Positions 32,828 to 38,584 of a stretch of DNA of 38,584 bases are shown piece by piece. Position numbers and translations under genes: made by a program. This DNA is from Myxococcales bacterium (GTDB lineage: Bacteria > Myxococcota_A > Polyangia > Polyangiales > Polyangiaceae), in assembly GCA_016794345.1 (NCBI GenBank), contig JAEUKE010000068.1, positions 1 to 38,584 of the forward strand, read 5' to 3'. The notes beneath the pieces were generated by a model. The model did no database searches. It worked only from the letters and a program-made list of their open reading frames with translations, and was not told where the DNA came from. How positions within the stretch are numbered: position 1 is the first letter of the stretch; each line of letters begins with the position of its first letter.

Positions 32828-34153
32828 ATGATCGACGTCCCGATGCCACAGCTCGGCGAAAGCGTCGCCGAGGGAACGGTCACCAAGTGGATCGTGCGCG
32901 AAGGTGACTTCGTGGATCGGGAGCAGGTGCTGCTCGAGGTCGCGACGGACAAGGCGGACACCGAGGTGCGAGCCCCGGTCGCCGGTCGCGTCGTCTCGCT
33001 GATCGCCCGCGAAGGCCAGACGGTGGCGCAGGGCTCTCCTCTCTTGAAGATCGACGAGACGGCGTCGAAGGGTGCTGCCGTCGCGCCGCCCGCCGCCGAG
33101 CCCGCGAAGCCCGCCGCGGCCGTCCCGCCGCCCCCTCCCGCGCCTTCCGCGCCTGGCCTGGCCTCTCCGTCCACGCGTCGCATGGCGCTCGAGCACGGGG
33201 TGGACGTGTCGAAGGTGCATGGCACCGGTGACGGCGGACGCGTGACCCACGAGGACGTGCGGCGCGCCGCCGCGGTGCCCCCGCCCGCACCCGCCCCGGC
33301 CGCCGCCCCCGCCCCGAGCGCGTTGCACGCGCCTGCTGCGACGCCCGCCGCAGCCGAGCTCTCGCAGCTGCTGCAGGCGGGCGGCGGCTTCGTGCCTCCC
33401 ATCCCGGGAATCGGGTACGGCTCGTACAAGGTCCCGCCGTACGTGGCGAAGCCCGGCGATCAGGTCGTCCCGTTCAGCCGCCGCCGGCAGATCACGGCCG
33501 ACCACATGGTCTACTCGAAGCAGGTCTCGCCGCACGTGCCGACCGTGGCCGAGGTGGACCTCTTTGCCACGTCGAAGCTGCGCGATCAGCACAAGGACAG
33601 GTTCAAGAAGGAGGGGGTGCCCCTTACCTTCCTCGCCTTCATCTGCGCTGCCACCGTCCGCGCGCTGCGGGAGAACCCCACGCTGAACGCGCGCGTGCTC
33701 GACAAGAGCTACGTCGTCCTGCGAGACGTCAACCTGGGCGTTGCAGTCGATACCCCAGGGGGGCTCGTCGTACCCAGCATCAAGAACGCGGACCAGCTCT
33801 CGCTCCGCGGCATCGCGGCCGCCATCGACGAGCTTGCCCAGCGCGCGAAGGTGGGTAAGGTCACCGCAGACGATCTCGCGGGAACGACGTTCAGCGTCTC
33901 CAACCCCGGCCTCAAGGGCAACCTGCTCGGTGCGGCGATCATCTCGCAGCCGAACGTGGGCATCCTCCGCATGGGCGAGATCAAGAAGCGCCCCGTCGTC
34001 GTGACGAACGGCGAGGAAGACAGCATCGCCATCCACCCGGTCATGTACCTCACCCTCTCCTACGACCACCGCATCATCGACGGCGTCGCCGCGAACAGCT
34101 TCCTCTGGCGCGTGGCGGACATCCTGAACCGCGCCGAGTTCGAGGTGGGCTGA
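32828..34153 (+). CDS. Dihydrolipoamide acyltransferase, E2 of a 2-oxoacid dehydrogenase complex
   Basis: A 441-residue cytoplasmic acyltransferase. Domains in order: a lipoyl domain (1-77) with the lipoylated Lys42 in EVATDKADTEV; a Pro/Ala linker; a peripheral-subunit-binding domain (about 117-155, ASPSTRRMALEHGVDVSKVHGTGDGGRVTHEDV); a second Pro/Ala linker; and the catalytic domain (~205-441) with the active-site HxxxDG in SYDHRIIDG (His414, Asp418). AGGAG precedes ATG 32828. I cannot decide between pyruvate, 2-oxoglutarate and branched-chain forms. No E1 or E3 gene is nearby, which is unusual. The TGA overlaps the ATG of glyA by one base. Confidence 0.95.
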   Translation: MIDVPMPQLGESVAEGTVTKWIVREGDFVDREQVLLEVATDKADTEVRAPVAGRVVSLIAREGQTVAQGSPLLKIDETASKGAAVAPPAAEPAKPAAAVPPPPPAPSAPGLASPSTRRMALEHGVDVSKVHGTGDGGRVTHEDVRRAAAVPPPAPAPAAAPAPSALHAPAATPAAAELSQLLQAGGGFVPPIPGIGYGSYKVPPYVAKPGDQVVPFSRRRQITADHMVYSKQVSPHVPTVAEVDLFATSKLRDQHKDRFKKEGVPLTFLAFICAATVRALRENPTLNARVLDKSYVVLRDVNLGVAVDTPGGLVVPSIKNADQLSLRGIAAAIDELAQRAKVGKVTADDLAGTTFSVSNPGLKGNLLGAAIISQPNVGILRMGEIKKRPVVVTNGEEDSIAIHPVMYLTLSYDHRIIDGVAANSFLWRVADILNRAEFEVG

Positions 34154-35433
34154 TGGGCACCCCCGCAGGCCGCGCGCCGCTCGCCGAGGTGGATCCGGAC
34201 ATCGCGTCGCTCATCCAGAAGGAGGAGCGACGCGAGGCGGACAAGCTCCGCCTCATCGCGAGCGAGAACTACGCCTCGCGCGCCGTGCTGGAGGCGAGCG
34301 GCTCGTGCCTGACGAACAAGTACTCCGAGGGGTACGCGAAGAAGCGCTACTACGAGGGTCAGCAGATCATCGACGAGGTGGAGGAGCTCGCGAAGGCTCG
34401 CCTCCGCGCGCTGTTCGGCAAGCCGCTCTCGGACCCGAACGAGCTCCACGTCAACGTGCAGCCGTATTCGGGTAGCCCCGCGAACCTGGCCGTCTACCTG
34501 GCGTTCCTCAAGCCTAACGAGACCGTCATGGGGCTCGGCCTCCCGGCCGGCGGCCACCTCACGCACGGCCACACCGTGAGCATCACCGGGAAGTACTTCC
34601 ACTCGGTCCCCTACGGCGTGGACAAGACGACACACCGGATCGACCTGGAGGAGGTGCGGAAGCTGGCCCGCGAGCACCGCCCGAAGCTCATCTGGTGCGG
34701 CACGACGGCCTACCCGCGCACGCTCGATTTTGCGGCCTTCCGCGAGATCGCCGACGAGGTCGGGGCCATCCTCGCCGCGGACATCGCCCACATCTCGGGC
34801 CTCGTCGCGGCCGGCGTGCACCCGAGCCCGGTCGGCATCGCCGACGTGATCACGTCCACGACGCACAAGACGCTGCGCGGCCCACGCGGCGGCATGATCC
34901 TCTGCAAGCCGGCGCACGCCGCGGCGATCGATCGCGCCGTGTTCCCCGGCCTGCAGGGCGGCCCGCACAACCACACCACCGCTGGCATCGCAGTCGCCGC
35001 GCGCGAAGCGAGCGAGCCCACATTCGTGGACTACGCGAAGCGGGTCGTGTCGAACGCCAAGGCGCTGGCGGAGGCACTGGTCTCGCGCGGCTTCTCCCTG
35101 GTCACCGGCGGGACGGACAATCACCTGCTCCTCGTGGACATGACGCCGAAGAACATCGGCGGAAAGCCCTACGCGCAGGCGCTCGACCGCGCCGGGATCG
35201 TCTGCAACTACAACGCGATCCCCTTCGATCCGCGCAAGCCGATGGATCCGAGCGGCATCCGGATCGGCACGCCGGCGATCAGCTCACGCGGGATGGGAGC
35301 GGAGGAGATGAAGCGACTCGCCGCCTGGATGGACGAGGTGGCGAAGAGCCAGGACCCCGCAGTCCTCGACCGCATCGCCGCCGAGGTGAAGGAGATGTGC
35401 GCCGGGTTCCCTGCCCCCGGCCTCTCCGTGTAG
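34153..35433 (+). CDS. glyA: Serine hydroxymethyltransferase
   Basis: This PLP enzyme interconverts serine and glycine while charging tetrahydrofolate with a one-carbon unit. The 426-residue protein has LIASENYASRAVLEASGSCLTNKYSEGY (34-61) with the substrate-binding loop, and the Schiff-base lysine in STTHKTLRGPRGG (Lys239). Other family blocks are VNVQPYSGSPANLAVYLAFLKP, ADIAHISGLVAAGVHP and FPGLQGGPHNHTTAGIAVA. Its ATG shares a base with the E2 stop, so the two are co-translated; linking lipoyl-dependent and one-carbon metabolism is suggestive but unexplained. A small membrane-protein gene follows after nine bases. Confidence 0.98.
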   Translation: MGTPAGRAPLAEVDPDIASLIQKEERREADKLRLIASENYASRAVLEASGSCLTNKYSEGYAKKRYYEGQQIIDEVEELAKARLRALFGKPLSDPNELHVNVQPYSGSPANLAVYLAFLKPNETVMGLGLPAGGHLTHGHTVSITGKYFHSVPYGVDKTTHRIDLEEVRKLAREHRPKLIWCGTTAYPRTLDFAAFREIADEVGAILAADIAHISGLVAAGVHPSPVGIADVITSTTHKTLRGPRGGMILCKPAHAAAIDRAVFPGLQGGPHNHTTAGIAVAAREASEPTFVDYAKRVVSNAKALAEALVSRGFSLVTGGTDNHLLLVDMTPKNIGGKPYAQALDRAGIVCNYNAIPFDPRKPMDPSGIRIGTPAISSRGMGAEEMKRLAAWMDEVAKSQDPAVLDRIAAEVKEMCAGFPAPGLSV

Positions 35434-35442
35434 CGTTGGGCC

Positions 35443-36066
35443 ATGGCCTACGGCGCACCGCCCGGATACGGCGGCTATCATGGTCCCCAGGGCGGTCCTC
35501 CCCAGCCGGGCTACGGACCGCCCGGCTATGGGGCTCCGGTGCAGCCTCCGAAGAAGAAGGGGATGAGCGGCTGCCTGCTCGCTTTCCTCATCGTCGGCGG
35601 GCTGTTCCTCGTCGCGGGTATCGGCGGCGGCCTCTGGGCCTACCTCGCCTTCAAAGACTTCTTCGACGCCTCGGGTGAGATGATGAGCGTCGTGCTCGAG
35701 GCGCGGAATGCCCCGGGCGCGGCGGAGGTGCGCGAGCTCGGCTGCAAGGAGGCGGTCGTGCTCGACATGAAGAAGCTCTCGAAGGTGGCCCAGCGCTTCG
35801 AGGACGCCGTGGCGAAGCGCGAAGGGCGGGAGCCGAAGGAGCTGAAGCTCGACGAGAGCTCGGGCCATTTCGTGCAGTGCAACGAGCCCAAGGGCAAGGT
35901 CACCTGCCAGGAGGTGGCGGACGCCTTCATCGAAGCCGTCAAGCCCAAGGGGAAGTTCGTCGCGTCCGTGTCCAGCTCAGGCGGCAAGAACCAGTGCACC
36001 GAGACCTTCGACGAGACCGGCAAGAACCTCGGCAAGGCCGAGTCGGTCAACATCCCCACGCAGTAG
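35443..36066 (+). CDS. Single-pass membrane protein with Gly/Tyr/Pro-rich N-terminus
   Basis: A 207-residue protein. ATG 35443 is nine bases after the glyA stop. Residues 2-35 are Gly/Tyr/Pro-rich (PPGYGGY, PGYGPPGYGAP), a common cytoplasmic tail in myxobacterial and actinobacterial membrane proteins. After KKK comes a transmembrane helix (about 41-66). The remaining ~140 residues are extracytoplasmic, with four cysteines (LGCKEAVVLD, FVQCNEPKG, VTCQEVAD, KNQCTETFD) that may pair. No known family recognised. It may share the E2-glyA transcript. Confidence 0.78.
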   Translation: MAYGAPPGYGGYHGPQGGPPQPGYGPPGYGAPVQPPKKKGMSGCLLAFLIVGGLFLVAGIGGGLWAYLAFKDFFDASGEMMSVVLEARNAPGAAEVRELGCKEAVVLDMKKLSKVAQRFEDAVAKREGREPKELKLDESSGHFVQCNEPKGKVTCQEVADAFIEAVKPKGKFVASVSSSGGKNQCTETFDETGKNLGKAESVNIPTQ

Positions 36067-36105
36067 AGTCGCGGGCCGAGGGACGTCACCGGACGAGCTG
36101 ACTCG

Positions 36106-37146
36106 TCAGGACGACAGCACGTTCACCAACACACGCGGGACCTCCTGCAACGGCAAGAGGCGCTCCGCTGCCCCTAGCTGCGCGGCTGCGGCCGGCATCC
36201 CCCAGACCGCGCTCGTCTCCTGATCCTGCGCGAAGGTGCGACCGCCGGCCAGCCTGAGATCTTTCAGCCCGCTGGCGCCGTCTTCTCCCATTCCGGTGAG
36301 CAGGCAGGCAGCGGCGTTCTTGCCGACGTTCTTCGCGAGCGAGCGGAAGAAGACATCCACGGAGGGCCGGTGGCCCGACACGGGTGGACCGTCGGTCAGC
36401 GTGATGCGGTACTCGCCGCCGAACCGTCGGACTTCGACGTGTTTGTCGCCGCCAGGACCGACGAGGATATGACCTCGGAGCACACGATCTCCCTCGCGCG
36501 CCTCGCTCACCTTCATCTTGCACATCTCCGAGAGGCGATCGGCGAAGTCGCGCGTGAACCCTGCGGGCATGTGCTGGACGACGACGACGCCAGGTGACCA
36601 TCCGGGAAACACCGGCAAGATGCGCGTGAGCGCGGCGACGCCGCCGGTCGAAGCGCCGAGGCCGATGACAGCGTCGGTCGTGTTGTCGAGCGCCGCTTGC
36701 GGCGTGCCCGCGTCGAGCACCGGCGCGTCCTTTCGCGCCACCCTGGCTCGCGCGGCCACCTTCACGCGCCGGATGAGCTCCTCCATCATGCCCTCGAGGC
36801 CCCCGGCCACGGCGCTGCTCGGCTTGGCCATCACGTCTACCGCCCCCGCTTCGAGCGCCTGGAGCGCGAGCGTGGAGCCGCGCGTCGTGAGCGACGAGAG
36901 GACCACGGTGGGGGTGGGCAGGACGGCCATGAACTTCTTGATGAACGTGACGCCATCCATGCGGGGCATCTCGACGTCGAGCGTCATGACGTCGGGCGAG
37001 AGCTCGACGAGCAGGTCCCGCGCCTCGTAGGGGTTATGGGCCGTCCCGACGACGCGCAGCTCGGGGTCCTTCGAGAGCCCTCGCTCGAGAATTCCGCGGA
37101 CCAACGCGGAGTCGTCGACGATGAGCACCTTGATGACTGTGGACAT
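36106..37146 (-). CDS. cheB: Chemotaxis protein-glutamate methylesterase/response regulator
   Basis: CheB removes methyl groups (and deamidates) chemoreceptors when phosphorylated by CheA. At 346 aa it has an N-terminal receiver domain with the acidic pair (Asp11, Asp12), phosphoacceptor Asp57 (TLDVEMPRMDG) and Lys108 (AKPS). A linker and a C-terminal methylesterase domain follow, with the catalytic triad Ser166 (GASTGG), His192 (VVQHMP) and Asp289 (MGEDG). ATG 37146 is the start of the family-conserved MSTVIKVLIVDDS; a longer frame runs through cheR. It is the last gene of a cheA-cheR-cheB operon, 11 bases after cheR. It is convergent with the membrane-protein gene at 36066. Confidence 0.97.
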   Translation of the reverse strand: MSTVIKVLIVDDSALVRGILERGLSKDPELRVVGTAHNPYEARDLLVELSPDVMTLDVEMPRMDGVTFIKKFMAVLPTPTVVLSSLTTRGSTLALQALEAGAVDVMAKPSSAVAGGLEGMMEELIRRVKVAARARVARKDAPVLDAGTPQAALDNTTDAVIGLGASTGGVAALTRILPVFPGWSPGVVVVQHMPAGFTRDFADRLSEMCKMKVSEAREGDRVLRGHILVGPGGDKHVEVRRFGGEYRITLTDGPPVSGHRPSVDVFFRSLAKNVGKNAAACLLTGMGEDGASGLKDLRLAGGRTFAQDQETSAVWGMPAAAAQLGAAERLLPLQEVPRVLVNVLSS

Positions 37147-37157
37147 GGATCGCTCGC

Positions 37158-37970
37158 TCAGGTCGGACGTCGCCGGAACACCCCCGGCTGGACGGTCGAC
37201 CATCGGGTTGGAGAGTCGGTCGTGGGATCGGTGAAGCTGGTGATCAGCCAGGCACCCGGCGCGGCCACGTCGTACATCGCCTCGAGAACGCGATGCCTCG
37301 ACGTGGCGTCGAAGTAATAAAGGACGTTCCGGCAGAAGATGACGTGGAAGGCCTGGGTGAAAGGCCAGTGGGGCGCGAGGAGGTTCAAGCGCCGGAACGT
37401 GCACATGTCCCGGTAGGCCGGCCGCACGCGCCAGTGGGACTCGGAGACCGGCTCGAAGGCGAGCCGCTCGGCCGGCGTGAGGTCCGGCATTCGGCCGGTC
37501 TCGTACAGGGCCGTCTCCGCGGCCTCGATGTGGCGCGCGCTCAGGTCCGTCCCGAGCACCTTCACGCGAGCGAACGTCCCGGGACCGAGGTTGTAGGCCG
37601 CGTGGATCGCCAGCGAATAGGCCTCCTCCCCGGTGGATGTCGCAGCCGACCACATCCGGACGGGACCGGGGTCGAGCGTCGGGTAGATCTGCTCGGCGAG
37701 AAGCTGGAACGCCTCCCGTTCTCGGAAGAGCTGGGTGTAGTTGGTGGTCGCTGCGTCCGCGACCATCATGGCGACGCGGGCATCGCCGCGCTCGAGGCGC
37801 TGCAGCATCTGCTGCGGGGTGGCGCGCTCGTTCTGGCAGATCGCCTCGACGCGGATCCGGAAGCTCTCGCTCCGGGCGGCCGTGAGGACGATCCCCGAGT
37901 GCCGCTCGACCCAGTCGTGAAGCTGTTCCCAGACAGCCCCCGTCTCGGGCAGGGCGAGCGCCTCATACAT
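37158..37970 (-). CDS. cheR: Chemotaxis protein-glutamate methyltransferase
   Basis: CheR methylates receptor glutamates using S-adenosylmethionine, opposing CheB. The 270-residue protein has the small N-terminal helical domain (about 10-75), then the TTNYTQLFRE block (75-84, usually TTNHTxFFRE), the SAM-binding WSAATSTGEEAYSLA (107-121), the TDLSARHIEAA strand-helix (141-151) and the family's FCRNVLYYFD (212-221). His to Tyr at residue 78 is the one departure from the usual TTNHT motif. ATG 37970 overlaps the end of cheA by eight bases, giving coupled translation. No C-terminal TPR extension is present. Confidence 0.96.
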   Translation of the reverse strand: MYEALALPETGAVWEQLHDWVERHSGIVLTAARSESFRIRVEAICQNERATPQQMLQRLERGDARVAMMVADAATTNYTQLFREREAFQLLAEQIYPTLDPGPVRMWSAATSTGEEAYSLAIHAAYNLGPGTFARVKVLGTDLSARHIEAAETALYETGRMPDLTPAERLAFEPVSESHWRVRPAYRDMCTFRRLNLLAPHWPFTQAFHVIFCRNVLYYFDATSRHRVLEAMYDVAAPGAWLITSFTDPTTDSPTRWSTVQPGVFRRRPT

Positions 37971-38584
37971 GGAGCTGCTCGCAATCGAGGGCGAGCGCGA
38001 CGTCGCCGGTCCGGAGCATACCGCAGCCAGCCGCCGCGCGGATCCCCGCGAGCGGCCCCCTGAGGGGCTTGAGCATGACCTGCTGGTTTCCGAGCAGCGC
38101 ATCCACCGGGAGCGCGTATTCACCGCGCGAGGTCTGGACGACGACCAGGATCCTGCCGTCGAGCGACTCGATGGCCGGTGAGACCTCGCCCCAGAAGCGG
38201 TGCAGCCAGAGGACCGGCACGAGGCTGTTTCGCACGCGCACGAGCACCTGTCCGTCGGCGGAGTTCTGGGAGACGCGCGCGGCCTCCACCTTGAAGACCT
38301 CGAAGACCTTCTCGATCGGCAGCGCGAAGAGGCGGTCGCTCTCCCGGACGACCATCGCCTCGACGAAGGCGAGTGTGAGCGGCATCGTCATGGTCAGGTG
38401 GGTCCCCTTCCCATGCACGCTCCGCAGCGCCGTACGACCTCGCAGGCCGGCGATGATGGTTCGGACCACGTCCATCCCCACGCCGCGGCCCGAGAGCTCG
38501 TCGATCGTCTCCTTCGTCGAGAACCCGGGCTCGAAGAGGAGCTCGAGCTTCTGCTCGTCGGACAGCTCCGCGCCTTCCGCGATC
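37963..38584 (-). CDS. cheA: Chemotaxis histidine kinase CheA, C-terminal part (cut by window edge)
   Basis: Only the last ~207 residues lie in the window; the gene continues beyond 38584. The fragment opens in the kinase ATPase domain: LLFEPGFSTKE, then the G2-box GRGVGMDVV, then GKGTHLTMTMPLTLA. It then enters the CheW-like coupling domain (from ~AMVVRESDRLFALPIEKV, with the strand pattern FALP...VRNSLVPVLWL and LVVVQTSRGEYALPVDAL). The His-containing P1 domain and dimerisation domain would be upstream. The TGA (37963-37965) overlaps the cheR start. No separate CheW gene is seen in the window. Confidence 0.95.
   Translation of the reverse strand, partial: IAEGAELSDEQKLELLFEPGFSTKETIDELSGRGVGMDVVRTIIAGLRGRTALRSVHGKGTHLTMTMPLTLAFVEAMVVRESDRLFALPIEKVFEVFKVEAARVSQNSADGQVLVRVRNSLVPVLWLHRFWGEVSPAIESLDGRILVVVQTSRGEYALPVDALLGNQQVMLKPLRGPLAGIRAAAGCGMLRTGDVALALDCEQLHV

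Noticed and set aside
35446..35545. Tyr-Gly motifs in the N-terminus of the membrane protein as further splicease targets
   Set aside because: They sit in a generic Gly/Tyr/Pro tail, not in the VA-x-YG-x-P context of the candidate precursor, and no radical SAM gene is near.
34860..36066. Riboswitch or tRNA-like element near glyA
   Set aside because: The glyA start overlaps the E2 stop, so there is no leader for a glycine riboswitch, and no cloverleaf could be drawn in the short gap after glyA.
36092..36107. Hairpin GACGAG/CTCGTC as a terminator between the membrane-protein gene and cheB
   Set aside because: Only six base pairs, no T-run, and it overlaps the cheB stop codon; chance is as likely.

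Overview
The window is chromosomal DNA of a very GC-rich bacterium, most likely a myxobacterium of the Polyangiales/Sorangiineae type (Myxococcota). This rests on many exported lipoproteins with Gly/Ser/Thr-rich linkers, frequent GTG starts, weak or absent Shine-Dalgarno sites, a DUF2330 protein, FGE-like and FIST proteins, a large BTAD-ATPase regulator and a chemosensory operon. The species call is inference. Genes are tightly packed: no stretch above 300 bases lacks a gene, and I see no tRNA, rRNA, CRISPR array or insertion sequence.

Layout, left to right. 1-332 (-): N-terminal part of a trypsin-like lipoprotein, cut by the window edge. 465-3794 (-): PP2C phosphatase, ddl and aroA. 3878-6147: a FIST sensory protein (+) meeting an OYE-type flavin oxidoreductase (-). 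6245-9014 (+): cmk overlapping two exported proteins of unknown role. 9021-10480: an SDR (-) and a TetR regulator (+), divergent around a palindrome. 10502-14870 (-): a probable seven-bladed propeller lipoprotein and a BTAD/AAA/TPR regulator. 14924-16583 (+): a two-gene unit of a zinc-ribbon/lipobox protein with two X-Tyr-Gly motifs and a radical SAM/SPASM enzyme. 16615-17529 (-): a lipoprotein with five six-cysteine repeats. 17696-19402 (+): rpsA with a promoter and intrinsic terminator. 19586-22201 (+): a membrane-anchored FGE-like protein and a large lipoprotein. 22343-23047 (-): a charged lipoprotein. 23110-26000 (+): HIT hydrolase, AI-2E family permease and a TPR-like membrane protein. 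26043-29054 (+): two tandem-duplicated propeller-like lipoproteins and a PPC-like lipoprotein. 29243-31836: a STAS-like protein (+), a DUF2330 protein (-) and a small Cys-rich lipoprotein (+). 31890-36066 (+): a thioredoxin-fold lipoprotein, a 2-oxoacid dehydrogenase E2, glyA and a small membrane protein. 36106-38584 (-): cheA (C-terminal part), cheR, cheB.

Most of the window is housekeeping (aroA, ddl, cmk, rpsA, glyA, E2) mixed with exported lipoproteins of unknown function. The most exciting candidate is at 14924-16583. The small protein carries Met-Tyr-Gly and Val-Tyr-Gly in near-identical repeated contexts. Five bases downstream begins a radical SAM/SPASM enzyme whose sequence resembles the nif11-class maturase/PlpX 'splicease' type, which excises tyramine from X-Tyr-Gly motifs to leave an alpha-keto-beta-amino acid in the backbone. 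A SARP-like BTAD regulator is divergently transcribed 53 bases away. I propose a beta-amino-acid-forming protein-splicing system acting on a membrane-linked zinc-ribbon lipoprotein rather than on a classical Nif11 leader peptide. The chemistry is inferred, not shown by the sequence.
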